DNA from: Delphinus delphis
Taxonomy: Eukaryota; Chordata; Mammalia; Artiodactyla; Delphinidae
Assembly (NCBI RefSeq): GCF_949987515.2
Contig: NC_082686.1
Location: 50,258,911 to 50,322,910 of the forward strand
DNA length: 64,000 nucleotides
Direction: 5' to 3'
The notes beneath the pieces are model-generated. The model searched no databases and was not told where the DNA came from. It was given only the letters and a program-made list of their open reading frames with translations. The first letter of the stretch is position 1. Every line of letters starts with the position of its first letter. Made by a program: the position numbers and the translations under genes. Positions 24,529 to 36,810 of the stretch are shown here, piece after piece.

Positions 24529-24669
24529 AGGTATTTACCACTTGTCACCCTTTTCTTCCTGGATCTCCAAATAGAAACAAAACATCTAACAGCTCAAAAA
24601 TTCACCTTCAAGTGTTCACGCACCTGGACCAGTGTGGATTGGAATGAAAGATGAGAGCAAGGACATTCA

Positions 24670-24912
24670 GCTCCTATATGGGCACAGCGCTCATTGCTTT
24701 CACATATGTTTTCTAATCTAATTCTTTTTTCAATCTTTGGCAGGTAATATGGCCCACAATTTCATTGTTATTGTTGTTACTAGTTAAAGTTACATAATAC
24801 TAATACAAATACTAAACCTACACAATATTAATACTAATGAAACAGAGGCTCACACAGGTCAATAAAGATCAAATAACTTGCCCAATATTGCATAACTAGT
24901 AAACACTGGACT
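24670..24912 (+). mobile_element. MIR SINE fragment
   Basis: The core is degraded, but the 3' part is clear: AAACAGAGGCTCACACAGGT, then ATAACTTGCCCAATATTGCA, then AACTAGTAAACACTGGA. These match the MIR stretch GAGGCACAGAGAGGTTAAGT and onward. A small TAATACTAATACAAATAC-type duplication interrupts it. Confidence 0.6.
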
Positions 24913-24929
24913 ATTTTCTTAGGATTACT

Positions 24930-25485
24930 GAATAGCTTCCTAATTGATCTCACTGGTTACAATCTCACTATCCTTCAACCTGCTGCCAGAATAATCCTTC
25001 TCCTATGCAAACCTAATTCTACCAGTTACCTTCTTAAAATTCTGTGATAGATTCCCATATAATTTAGGAGAAAGACTTTCTGACTTTTCCTTGCATAACT
25101 TTCTGTCTGTATAGGTGACTACTATAATTTTGGACTTTTCCAAACTAAATAATTTCTTGCTCTCACAACTTGCTTAAATGTGCTCTTCTTGCTACCAGAA
25201 TATTCTTTATTTTTATTCATATGTGCAACTTCAATTCTTTTTTTAAAACCTGTTTCATTACATCTTCTAAGAAGCCTTCCCAAACATCTCCATCTGATAT
25301 AAATGAATCCTGCATCTGACTTTATCAGCACTTATCTCATGCTATTTGGATTCTTTCACTCCTATCAGCCTTACCCTTGGAACTACAAGTTTCTGAGAGC
25401 AAGAAACTTATTTTATTCCTTCCTTACCAGTTTTTAGCAAAGAACTTGACCTACAAAAAGGCTTTAATGAATGTTTATTGTGTGA
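24930..25485 (+). mobile_element. L2 LINE 3' end
   Basis: The long but diverged match to the L2 3' half has the motifs in order: TAGCTTCCTAATTGATCTCA, CTGCTGCCAGAATAATCCTT, TACCAGAATATTCTTTATT, ATCTTCTAAGAAGCCTTCCC, CACTTATCTCATGCTATTTG and a final ATGAATGTTTATTG near 25470. This is the best L2 copy in the window. Confidence 0.7.
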
Positions 25486-25799
25486 ACTAAGGTAATGTAA
25501 AGATGTATCGAGAACTAGATGGATCTGAAAGATCAATATTTAGAGCAAGTAATAATACTTCAGAAAAACTGAATTTGGTCCTAATCCTAAGGCACTATGC
25601 TTCTGTGCTCTGCCTTCTGGTCACCTTTCTGATATCCATGAATGTGATCTCACTATCAGAGACAGAGGTAAACATAATCAGGTGGACCCTCCTCTTGATA
25701 ATAGCTGGAATGGAGGTACTAGGAGATTCTAGTCAATGAAACAGTATTTGGTTTCCATCTTATATAAAACAATAATTCGGTTTTATTGAATTTTGTTAT

Positions 25800-25990
25800 T
25801 TGATAAGCATGTTGTTGGTACTTTATAAATTATCTACTTTATGGTTGCTTTAAAACCTGTAAAGTTTATATTATCACCCCATTTTATAGGTTAGCAAATT
25901 GAATTGTACAGAGCTTAATGTGTTCGTCAACTTCACACAGGCTGAAAATGACAAAACTCAGGATGCAAATCAGTTTTCTCTGATCCCAAT
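25800..25990 (+). mobile_element. MIR SINE fragment
   Basis: The pattern is TATTATCACCCCATTTTATA, then GGTTAGCAAATTGAATTGTA, then CAACTTCACACAGGCTGAAA, which is the MIR core and 3' part. It is diverged. Confidence 0.6.
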
Positions 25991-28399
25991 GTGACTTTGA
26001 CAGAATACAGAAGTTCTCCGCTCTTCTGCATTATCCCTGTAATACAGATTAAGCCCTAGGAGGGTCAACAAGGTTCTTCTTAGGAATGTTGTTTCTGCAA
26101 CCATGCTGTAGACAGGAGTGTGTCTACCCTACAGGCTTTCTGAGTTGATAATTCACAGTGACTCTGGCATGGGTGTCTGGGGAGGCAATCATGCTTTCCA
26201 TCAGAAATGAAAAGAATATTCTTCACATGCTCTTCACTGACTTTTTCAAGCTGAACTTTTCTAGCTCATATATCCAGGTTCTATTTAAGTATTTTAGTAC
26301 CTAGTCTCTAAATTTTCACTGATAATACACTGCTTATTCTTAGACTACTTTCGAGAGGATCTGGAACATATCCTTGTCTTTTGAATAGAGGTCTTTGAAG
26401 TACAGGCGATGCTTCCTTCCACCCTCAGTTTTTTTAACTGTCAGCATTTTTGCTCTTTCCAGCAAATAGAGTCAATGTTCCTGGAGATTATGACTGGTAT
26501 ACTTGGACAGCTTGTTATCACACCTAAGTGAGTCACAACCAGTTGTCCATGTGGCACAAACTTATTTTTATAATTTATATCTAACCATACTGCTAAGGTA
26601 TTAAAGAACTATAACTATAAAATGTGGAAAATATTTAATTAAAAATATTCAGTTACTTAATATTCCCTTAGATTTCACATGTTAAATTTCAATCTTCAAA
26701 GAATTTTTGAAGTTTAAAAGTTTAAGTTTAAAAATCTCAAAATAGAATTTTAATGGAAATCCTAAGATATTCTCAAGTATAGCTACATAAAAGTTGCAGC
26801 TTTTTAAGAAAAAAAATCAAAACATTTCCATCACGGTTTAAAACATATGGCAGTTCTTTTGGGGAAGTTTTCTGATGGTATGTAGAATTTGTAGTTACAA
26901 GTATTCTGCCATTTAAATTAACTCACTCAATTTCACCTTTCTGAATTAGCAGAACCTAACTATTCATTGTCAACTGATTCATGAATATAGAACCAAGCTC
27001 TATTTGGAACATATGGCCTAAAGATAGTAAATTTAAATGCCTGATGTAAAGTAAATTAGAATTGGGATTGCAATGCTGATAGCTTTTTCTACAAGACTCT
27101 TATAACATCTGTCCAGAAACTTTAATTTTTTTCAGATGTTTTTCACACATGCTGTTTCAAATCTCTATATAGGTATTATAACTTTCCTTCAAGGGAATAA
27201 TTAGAAAAATTGGTTATTATTTAAGAATAAAATGGCATACATGACAAAATAGAATGGTATAATCTTAGACTTTTGCAAGAGCCTTAAATTTTACCAGTAG
27301 ACCAAGAAACAATATTAGGAGGAAAAACTAAATTGTGGGTTGAGGTTTGAGTAGGTAAAAGGCTTCTAAATGAATTTCTACATGAAATGTAACAACCTTT
27401 CTTTCTCACCTTTCACATGTATGATGGGAACTAGATTTTGGAAACTGCATTTCCCATTATCTCCTGCCAGTGTGGTTCTTTCCACCAATGAGAGGTACTC
27501 TCAAAATATTTGGGAAATGAAAGAAAAGCAAAAGTAATTATTCTTTAGCCATTAGCTGTGAGCAGGCACCTGGCTTTGGCAGATATTGGTTATGAATTTT
27601 TGCCAGCAACTTCCATCCGTCCTCCTTAGAGTCATCCACTTTTTTGCTGAAAGCTGTTAAGAACATCAGTGGCAATTTTCTACGATCACTACCTTTCACA
27701 GTTTTGTGAAACCTACTTGGAGCTTCCTAATCTTCACTGCTCTAGCTCTTCCGCTAATTATGCAAACCTATCATTTTCATTGCTAAGTCCTTTCCTGTTT
27801 GACATAACTCTAGTACCTTCCATATTCATAATTGACTGACTGAAACATTTATTATATGAACTTGTGATTTGCTTGAAGAAATTAGACTAGATTTCTGTCA
27901 CTTGGAAATATTAGTATACATATACAAATGCAAACCAATTTTCCAACAACTCTAAGGCTTTTCATCCACAGTTTTTTATTGATATCTGATTTCAAGAAGG
28001 AAAATGTGTTAAAATCTCACTGACATTAATAATATCATCAGAAATTACCACCAGTGTGTATGGATTTTTAGTCACCAGCATTTACAATTAAAGCCCCTGT
28101 GTTGTAGAACTTCAGGGTGCATCATTCATATCCCAAAATGCCTAAATTGTACCTGTGAAGTTGCATAGGGCAATCTATGTAGCTACACCTAATGCCCCCG
28201 TTACATCACTGTCTCTGTTGAAGAATAAGTTATGCTTCCCAATGTAATAAATATTTTCAGTTGGATACAATTATAGTAGTCTAATTTCTCAATTAAGTTT
28301 GAGCAATATTTATATGGTTGAGTATATATGTATGTGTATATTTATACATATATATGTGCATATATTTATGTATATATAGCCACATACATAAAATGCAAC
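25991..28399. other. Unique AT-rich sequence without L1 or SINE insertions
   Basis: Nothing gene-like is visible. An AT-rich simple stretch with TATG units lies at 28321-28378. Confidence 0.5.
28321..28378. repeat. TA/TATG-rich simple sequence
   Basis: Alternating TATATG, TGTATA and TATACA units form a degenerate AT microsatellite next to the L2 fragment that begins near 28400. Confidence 0.85.
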
Positions 28400-28785
28400 T
28401 CCTATATTTATTTAGTTATTCAATAAATGTGTATTAAGTGCCTGTTCTAGGCCAAGAACTGTGCCTAACAGTTGTAAATATAATGAAGAACAAATCAAGT
28501 ATTTTTCTGTCCCCAGATTTCTAGCAGCTTAGTTTTAGAGAGAGACATTAATAATATATAAAGGTATAGATGGATAGATCAGTAGATAGCTATAATCCAA
28601 AAGGATCATAGATTTTGAAACAATGTACCAGGATACTGGAAGCTATAATAATACTTAGGAGAGCACCTAATCTAGTCTAGGGATATAAGCAGAGAGAACC
28701 ACTGAGAAAACCTTTCCCTATGAAATTTCCCTTAAGGGAATGACATTTGATCTGAAATCTAAAAGATAGTATATCAATTGGGGTT
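28400..28785 (-). mobile_element. L2 LINE 3' end fragment
   Basis: On the plus strand this reads as the reverse complement of the L2 3' end: TTCAATAAATGTGTATTAAG, TGCCTGTTCTAGGCCAAGAA, ATAATGAAGAACAAATCAAG and later ATGACATTTGATCTGAAATC. It is diverged. Confidence 0.6.
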
Positions 28786-31129
28786 CATCCAGGGAAGCAG
28801 AGTCATTATAATGGTTATGGAATAAGGGATTTAGTGTAAGGTACTAAACCTTACAGAGTCATGAAAGGAGGTGAGGGAACTGAAGGTTGGAAGGATCAGG
28901 AAACAAATCACTAATTTCTGCCTGAAGTACTTTCTTGAGTGAATTAGTCAAAGTCTTCAGAGAAATCTGAGAAGCCAAGAAAACCCTGTCCTAAAATAGG
29001 GCTATGAAGGGAACTTCCTAAAAAATTTGCGAGAAAACTATTATTTCTGTACAACTTCTGCCTCTGTTTCTGTCTGGGCCACTGTTAGTTATCAGGTTGT
29101 CAGCAATTGGGCAGAAGAGCTGGACACCAAGTTAAGGAGAGCAGGAACAAGCTGGAACCCACCAGGTACCTCTGCATCTCTATGCCATCTACATGACCAC
29201 AAAAAAATGGTATTTAGTGGGTAAGACTATAACCTTACCTTCATTTCTCAGGTTCCCCACAAGTTGCCCTTTGGGTCAGCTACAACCAGGAAAGGGAGTT
29301 AAGGTAATGTAGGCCCTTATTTAACCAAGTGGCCAATAGGAAAATGTCATATACGTGAGTAGATGTTATAACTAGATGAGGATTTCAGGAATAGGGGAAA
29401 CAGAAGCTAGAGGCAGAGAGATCAGTATGCTGTATTCATATTTATATTAATTATTTCATACAAGGTAAACCCTTGTATGATCAAAACTGAATATCATAAG
29501 CATAGATAATAAAAGGAAAATATGCTTGTCATTTCTGATTTTTTTAATGGACACCTAGTATTAAGTAAAAGAACAACTCAAGGGTTAAGAAATGGTAACT
29601 GAGAAAGCTAGCAGTTCAGACCTGTATTGGGCATATTTCATAGATGTTAAAGTGATCCTGAATTCACACTCAGAATCTCTGACAGGCACACAGATTTGCC
29701 TTCCTCCAGACAATTTCCTTTCTGTTTGGGGCCATGAAACAATTTACAGATTCACATTCTTGCACAGAATTCTTATGGTGGAACAAATTCTTATGTTATG
29801 TGACTTATGCAGTTAGGATCTTCAGAAAGGGGAAAGTTCGAGATAAAATTGAATGATAAGTATCTATTTGATAGTAAGTTTAATTGATTAAATGGTCAAC
29901 TTTTTTCATCTTTTAATTTTTTTCTTCTCTCTTCCCTTTCTCTGTCTCTGTCTCTCTAGATTACCATTTGACTACTGTTTCTAGGACCTACAATGACTTA
30001 AGCAATTTTTATTAAAATATATACTTGATTATTTATTATATATGAGGAGGTGAGACTGTAAAAACATCACTTTTGTACGTTCATGACAAATATTGAGCAA
30101 GAAGTGACAGAAACCAGCCCTTGAAAGAAAACTAAATAAATAAACTACTATCCCATAAAATAAGGGCTTTTATGCAAGCCAGAAGATACTGTATCATTTG
30201 GATTTTATCCAGTCTTGATGAAAATATCAGTGAGAAACCTCAATACCATATATTTTGTCTCATTTAATCACTGAAGTTGAACCAAAAGAAAATCAATAAA
30301 AATCATGAAAAAGTAGTTAGTATGCAATTTTACATTTAAATTGTTAACACAGCAATATCAGTATAAGATCTCCTCTTGACTTTTTCTCTTTTCAGGAAGT
30401 ATAAAAATGAGGTAATTGCATTTTATAGACCTCATGAATATTTCCCAAATCACAGGAGAGTTATTATGAGTAAAAACAAGAAAAAACTATTTGCTCATAT
30501 TTCTTATTTTTTGATGAAGTAAAATTATCCCTTTTTCTTGCTGCTTTTGTTCCACAGATCTGCAAACAGCTACTATGAGCATCTATACCACATTTTTTCA
30601 ATAATGCGGTGAATGCTGAAAGGGTCTAATACAGTCAATGAGCTATTTTCTATTTAATAATAGTGAGAAGAGAAGGCTTCTATGCAACTCCTCAGACTCT
30701 TTTTGTTTATTGATCTCTATTTTCAGTTTATATCATTCTTCTTAAGGAAAAGACATATGACACAGATAATACCTAGCAGATATCAAAATATTTTTAAAAC
30801 AGATGAAAAGTTACACCCACAACAGGCCACAATCTCCCAACAAAATATGACATAAACTCCTTGTAAACCTTTAGAGTGTTTTTCAGTATGGGTTCATGGT
30901 GAATTCAATCTCTGCTCAAATATTATTGATAATATTTAATAAGATAATCCAAGTAAATTTCAGGTATAAACCAGATTTGCAATAAATGTATACTATTAAA
31001 ATAGTATTGCTATATTTTTATGTAGAACTTCTTTAATATTATTTTATTCTTCATGTAGTTAATGTACATAATTATCACCAGACACATAGTCTCTTGTCAC
31101 CTTCAGTCAAGCCACATTTGCCTAAACAT
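28786..31129. other. Unique sequence, partly a possible degraded LTR or MER-type repeat
   Basis: The stretch 28780-29340 begins ATTGGGGTTCATCCAGGGAAG and has the look of an old interspersed repeat, but I cannot name the family. A pyrimidine-rich patch lies at 29920-29960. No gene is visible; open frames at 29027-29224 and 29592-29816 show no domain. Confidence 0.4.
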
Positions 31130-31255
31130 TTCAATTTAATTTAAGAAATATGTATTGAGTGCTTACTTTGTGCCATGCACTTTTCTAAGTGCTTGGGAAA
31201 AATCAGTGAATGAAACAAAAAAAATCTCTGGTCTTACATTCTGAATGTACTTTAA
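31130..31255 (-). mobile_element. L2 LINE 3' end fragment
   Basis: The plus-strand order AAATATGTATTGAGTGCTTA, CTTTGTGCCATGCACTTTTC, AGTGAATGAAACAAAAAAAA and TCTGGTCTTACATTCTGAAT matches the reverse complement of the L2 3' end. Confidence 0.65.
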
Positions 31256-31579
31256 TGTTTCCATCTAGATTTTTTTTACCCCAAATTCAAAATAATTAAA
31301 ATCATGTTAAGTAAAGGTGTCATCTTGAGTAAATGTGTTACTATTTTTGCCTTTCCTATTTTTGCAAACACTACAAGCATCTGAACTGAATTTCAAATCT
31401 ATTCTATACCTTCTTTTGCAATTTCCAATTCTGTCAATTCATCATTTTTCCATTCCATCTTAGTAAATGATGTTTTCTTTTCCACTTACCCATTTCTTTA
31501 TTTCAGCCATTAATTTATTGAATGAACATATATTAAATATTTATATTCGTTAGATATCATGCCTGAATTATAACAATAG

Positions 31580-31977
31580 TTTCCTAATGCATTTCCTTAT
31601 CTTCACAACCTTTTCTAATCTATGCTAGACATTATTGCAAGATAAGTTTTAAACTAGGTTCATTAACATCAATTTTCTTTCCATCAACTATCAATGACAC
31701 CCATGTGCCAGCAGGATGAATTTCATATTTGTTAATTGATAGCAATATCTTACATTTTCTTGTCCCAATCCCTGCTTTAACTTTATTTTCTTATTAATTT
31801 ACAGGAAGGTTTATCTCAGTAGGATGGTCTCTTTTACCAGTCCTCAAGTGTGCCTTTCTACTTTTCTCATATGTATGTTCTTCTAACGTAAAGACACTTT
31901 CTCCACTTCTCTTTGTATCCAAAGCTGATCAATCACTCAAAACCAAGCTTAAATCACACCTCCTCCATGAAGTCTTT
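31580..31977 (+). mobile_element. L2 LINE fragment, left part, split by L1 copy 6
   Basis: Diverged L2 3' half sequence includes AGTTTCCTAATGCATTTCCT, CAATGACACCCATGTGCCAG and TTAAATCACACCTCCTCCAT. The reading stops at CTCCATGAAGTCTTT, which is the target site of L1 copy 6, and resumes at 39827. Confidence 0.65.
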
Positions 31978-31987
31978 TATTTTTTTG

Positions 31988-32007
31988 GATAAATTATACC
32001 CAGACAT
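31988..32007 (-). other. Putative 3'-transduced segment of L1 copy 6
   Basis: Twenty bases that belong neither to the L1 3' UTR nor to the interrupted L2. On the minus strand they lie between a first A7 tail directly after the L1 end and a second A-rich tail next to the target-site duplication. Confidence 0.6.
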
Positions 32008-34539
32008 TTTTTTAACATCTTTATTGGAGTATAATTGCTTTACAATGGTGTGTTACTTTCTGCTATATAACAAAATGAATCAGCTATACATATACATATC
32101 TTCCCAATTCTCATCCCACGTTATCTCCTTCTCACCCTCCCTATCACACCTCTCTAGGTGGACACAAAGAAACGAGCTGTTCTCCCAGGACCATGTAGCT
32201 GCTTCCCACTAGCTATCTATTTTAAATCTGATAGTGTATATATGTCCATGCTACACTCTCACTTCATCCCACCTTACACTTCCTCCTCCCCATGTCCTCA
32301 AGTCCATTATCTACATCTGCGTATTTATTCCTGTCCTGCCCCTAGGTTCTTCAGAAGCATTTTTTTCTTTTTTTATAGATTCGATATATATGTATTAGCA
32401 TACAGTATTTGTTTTTTTCTTTCTGCCTTACTTCATTCTGTATTACAGTCTCTAGGTCCATCCACCTCACTGCAAATAACTCAATTTCGTTTCTTTTTAT
32501 GGCTGAGTAATATTTCATTGTATATATGTGCCACATCTTCTTAATACATTCGTCTGTCGATGGACATTTAGGTTACTTCAATGTCCTGGCTATTGAAAAT
32601 AGTGCTGCAATGAACATTGAGGTACATGACCTCAATGTTTGAATTATGGTTTTCTTAGGGTATATGCCCACTAGTGGGACTGCTGGTAGTTCTATTTTTA
32701 GTTTTTAAGGAACCTCCATACTGTTCTCCATAGTAGCTCTATCAATTTATATTCCCACCAACAGTGCAAGTGTGTGCCCTTTTCTCCACATCCCCTCCAG
32801 CATTTATTGTTTGTAGATTATTTGAGAATAGCCATTCTGACCGGTATGAGGCGATACCTCATTGTAGTACTGATTTGCATTTCTCTAATGATTAGTGATG
32901 TTGAGCATCCTTTCAGGTGTTTCTTGCGACCTGTATATCTTCATTGGAGAAATGTCTATTTAGGTCTTCTGCCCATTTTTGGATTGGGTTGTTGTTTTTT
33001 TGATATTGAGCTGCATGAGCTGCTTGTATATTTTTGAGATTAATCTTTGTCAGTTGCTTCATTTGCGAATATTTTCTCCCATTCTGAGGGTTGTCTTTTG
33101 GTCTTCTTTATGGTTTCCTTTGCTGTGCAAAAGCTTTCAAGTTTCATTAGGTCCTGTTTGTTTATTTTTGTTTTTATTTCCATTTCTCTAGGAGGTGGAT
33201 CAAAAAGGATCTTGCTGTGATTTATGTCATAGAGTGTTCTGTCTATGCTTTCCTCTAAGAGTTTTATAGTGTCTGGCCTTACATTTAGGTTTTAATCCAT
33301 TTTGAGTTTTTTTTGTGTTTGGTGTTAGGGAGTGTTCCAATTTCATTCTTTTACATGTAGCTGTCCATTTTTCTCAGCACCACTTTCTGAAGAGGCTCTC
33401 TTTTCTCCATTGTATATTCTTGTCTCCTTTATCAAAGAAAAGGTGACAATATGTGTGTGGGTTTATCCCTGGGTTTCTATCCTGTTCCATTGATCTATAT
33501 TTCTCTTTTTGTGTACCATACTGCCTTGATTACTGTAGCTTTGTTATATAGGCTGAAGTCAGGGAGCCTGATTCCTCCAGCTCTGCTTTTCTTTCTCAAG
33601 ATTGCTTTAGCTATTTGAGGTCTTTGGTGTTTCCATACAAATTGTGAAATTTTTTGTTCTAGTTCTGTGAAAAATGTCATTGGTAATTTGATAGGGATTG
33701 CATTGAATCTGTAGATTGCTTTGGGTAGTATAGTCATTTTCACAATGTTAATACTTCCAACACAAGAACATGGTATATCTCTCCATCTGTTGTATCTTTA
33801 ATTTCTTTCATCAGTGTCTTATAGTTTTCTGCATACAGGTCTTTTATATCCTTAGGTAGGTTTATTCCTAGGTATTTTATTATATTTGTTGCAATGGTAA
33901 ATGGGAGTGTTTCGTTAACTACTCCTTCATATTTTTCATCATTAGTGTATAGGAATGCCAGAGATTTCTGTGAATTAATTTTGTATCCTGCTACTTCACC
34001 AAATTCATTCATTAACTCTAGTAGTTTTCAGGTAGCATCTTTAGTATTCTCCATGTATAGAATCATGTCATCTGCAAACAGTGACAGTTTTACTTCTCAT
34101 TTTCTGATCTGGGTGCCTTTTATTTCTTTTTCTTCTCTGATTGCTGTGGCTAAAACTTCCATAATGATGTTGAATAATAGTGGTGAGAGTAGGCAACCTT
34201 GTCTTGTTCCTGATCTTAGTGGAAATGGTTTCAGTTTTTCACCATTGAGAACAATGTTGGCTCTGGGTTTGTCATATATGACCTATATTATGTGGAGGTA
34301 AGTTCCCTCTATGCCTACATTCTGGAGGGTTATTATCATAAATGGGTGTTGATTTTGTCAAAAGCTTTTTCTGCATCTACTGAGATGATCAGATGTTTTT
34401 TATTCTTCAATTTTTTATATGGTGTATCACATTAACTGATTTGCATATATTGAAGAATCCTTGCATTCCTGGCATAAAGCCCACTTAATCATGTTGTATG
34501 ATCCCGTTAATGTGCTGTTGGATTCTGTTTGCTAGAATT

Positions 34540-34677
34540 TTTTTTTTTTTTCCGGTAGGCGGGCCTCTGACTGTTGTGGACTCTCCTATTGCAGAGCACA
34601 GGCTCCAGACACACAGGGAACCTGTGTCCCTTGTATCAGCAGGCGGACTCTCAACCACTGCGCTGCAAGGGAAGCCC
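34540..34677 (-). mobile_element. CHR SINE, internally deleted, nested in L1 copy 6
   Basis: Head (GGAAGCCC on the plus strand) at 34677 and T tract at 34540-34551. Target-site duplications TGTTTGCTAGAATT (34526-34539) and TGTTTGCTAGTATT (34678-34691). About 75 bp of the middle, normally holding the GCGGCCATGG region, is missing: the sequence jumps from CAGACACACAG to GAACCTGTGTCCC. Same sense as the host L1. Confidence 0.92.
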
Positions 34678-34939
34678 TGTTTGCTAGTATTTTGTTGAGG
34701 ATTTTTACATCTATGTTCATCAGTGATATTGGACTGTAGTGTTCTTTCTTTGAGACATCCTTGTCTGGTTTTGGTATCAGGGTGATGGCTACCTTGTAGA
34801 ATGAGTTTGATAGTGTTCATCTCTCTGTTATATTTTGGAAGAGTTTGAAAAGGATAGGTGTTAGCTCTTCTGTAAATGTTTAATAGAATTTGCCTGTGAA
34901 GCCATCTAGTTCTGGGCTTTTGTTTGTTGGAAGATTTTT

Positions 34940-35150
34940 TTTTTTTTTTTTTTTTTTTGCGGTACATGGGCCTCTCACTGTTCTGGCCTCTCCTGTTGCA
35001 GAGCACAGGCTCCAGACTCACAGGCTCAGCGGCCATGGCTCACGGGCCTAGCCGCTCTGTGGCATGTGGGATCTTCCCGGACTGGGGCACGAACCCATGT
35101 CCCCTGCATTGGCAGACGGACTCTCAACCACTGCGCCACCAGGGAAGCCA
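34940..35150 (-). mobile_element. CHR SINE nested in L1 copy 6
   Basis: T tract at 34940-34959 and head at 35150. Target-site duplications TGTTGGAAGATTTTT at 34925-34939 and 35151-35165 are perfect. In L1 sense this is AAAAATCTTCCAACA, the same ORF2 site used by the SINE in L1 copy 2. The very first head bases read TGGCTTCCC instead of GGGCTTCCC. Confidence 0.95.
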
Positions 35151-36218
35151 TGTTGGAAGATTTTTAATCACAGTCTCAAATTCAGTGCTTGTGGTTGGTC
35201 TGTTTACATTTTCTGTTTCTTCCTGGTTCAGTCTTGGAAGGTTGTACTTTTCTAAGAATTTGTCCATTTCTTCCAGGTTGCCATTTTATTGGCATATAGT
35301 TGCTTGTAGCAATCTCTCATGATCCTTTGTATTTCTGCAGTGTCAGTTGTTACTTCTCCTTTTTCATTTCTAATTCTATTGATTTGAGTACTCTCCCTTT
35401 TTTTCTTGATGAGTCTGGCTAATGGTTTGTCAATTTTATCTTCTCAAAGAACCAGCTTTTAGTTTTATTGATCTTTGCTATTGTTTCTTCTTTTTCATTT
35501 ATTTCTGATCAGATCTTTATGATTTATTTCCTTCTACTAACTTTGGGATTTTTTGTTCTTTTTCTAATTGCTTTATGGGTAAGGTTAGGTTGTTTATTTG
35601 AAATGTTTCTTGTTTCTTGAGGAAGGATTGTATTGCTATAAACTTCCCTCTTAGAACTGCTTTTGCTGTATCCCATAGGTTTTGGGTCATCGTGCTTTCA
35701 TTGTCATTTGTTTCTAGCTATTTTTTGATTTCCTCTTTGATTTCTTCAGTGATCTCTTCATTATTCATTAGTGTATTGTTTCACCTCCATGTGTTTGTAT
35801 TTTTTGCAGATTTTTTTCCTCTAATTGATACCTAGTCTCATAGCGTTGTGGTTGGAAAAGATACTTGATACGATTTCAGTTTTCTTAAATTTCCCAAGGC
35901 TTGATTTGTGACTGAACATATAATCTATTCTGGAGAATGTTCCATGAGCCCTTGAGAAGAAAGTGTATTCTGTTGTTTTTGGATGGAATGTCCTATAAAT
36001 ATCAATTAAGTCCATCTTGTGTAATGTATCATTTAAAGCTTGTGTTTCCTTATTTATTTTCATTTTGGATGATCTGTCCATTGATGAAAGTGAGATGTTA
36101 TGTTAATGTCCCCTACTATGGTTGTGTTACTATTGATTTCCCCTTTTATGGCTGTTAGCATTTGCCTTATGTTTTGAGGCGCTCCTGTGTTGAGTGCTTA
36201 AATATTTACAATTTTTTT

Positions 36219-36421
36219 TTTTTTTTTTGGCTGTACGCGGGCCTCTCACTGTTGTGGCCTCTCCCATTGTGGAGCACAGGTTCCGGATGCACAGGCTCAG
36301 CGGCCATGGGTCATGGACCCAGCCGCCTCGCGGCATGTGGGATCTTCCCAGACCGGGGCACGAACCTGTGTCCCCTGCATCGGCAGGCGGACTCTCAACC
36401 ACTGCGCCACCAGGGAAGCCC
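36219..36421 (-). mobile_element. CHR SINE nested in L1 copy 6
   Basis: T tract ending at 36228, head (GGGAAGCCC) ending at 36421. Target-site duplications TATTTACAATTTTTTT at 36203-36218 and from 36422. Same sense as the host L1, within its endonuclease region. Confidence 0.95.
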
Positions 36422-36810
36422 TATTTACAATTTTTTTATCTTCTTCTTGGATTGATCCTTTGATCTTTATGTAGTGTCCTTTTTGTCTCTTGTAATAGTC
36501 TTTTTTTTGAAGTCTATTTTGTCTGATATGAGAATTGCTACTCCAGCTTTCTTTTGATTTCCAATTGCATGGAATATCTTTTTCCATCATTTTCAGTCTT
36601 TATGCATCCCTAGGTCATAAGTGGGCCTCTTGTAGACAGCATATATATGGGTCTTGTTTTTTTTATCCATTCAGCCATTCTGTGTTTTTTGGTTGGAGCA
36701 TTTAATCCATTTACATTTAAGTTGATTATCAATATGTGTGTTCCTATTACCATTTTCTTAATTGTTTTGGGTTTGTTATTGTAGCTTTTTTCCCTTCTTG
36801 TGTTTCCTGC

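Larger units (their letters stand above)
23959..24930. other. Unique sequence with ancient transposon fragments
   Basis: It holds the MER5A-like and MIR fragments listed separately and no gene. From 23945 to 31962 there is no L1 and no CHR SINE at all. Confidence 0.5.
32351..36753 (-). pseudogene. L1 ORF2 pseudogene with three SINE insertions, copy 6
   Basis: The start is taken at the ATG complementary to 36751-36753. Endonuclease remnants lie at 35821-36081 and around 36480-36590; the piece 35821-36081 shows DRSSKMKINKETQALNDTLH, then HGTFSRIDYM. RT remnants lie at 33495-34350, with the catalytic FADD intact at 34067-34078. The C-terminal part (32351-32536) reads MWHIYTMKYYSAIKRNEIEL and stops at 32351-32353. 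CHR SINEs at 34540-34677, 34940-35150 and 36219-36421 cut the frame. Without them the length is about 3.8 kb, normal for L1 ORF2. Stops and indels occur throughout. Confidence 0.88.

Noticed and set aside
25503..25739. 78-codon frame with a membrane-like segment
   Set aside because: Short, no recognisable domain, no splice or promoter context; likely chance in AT-rich DNA.
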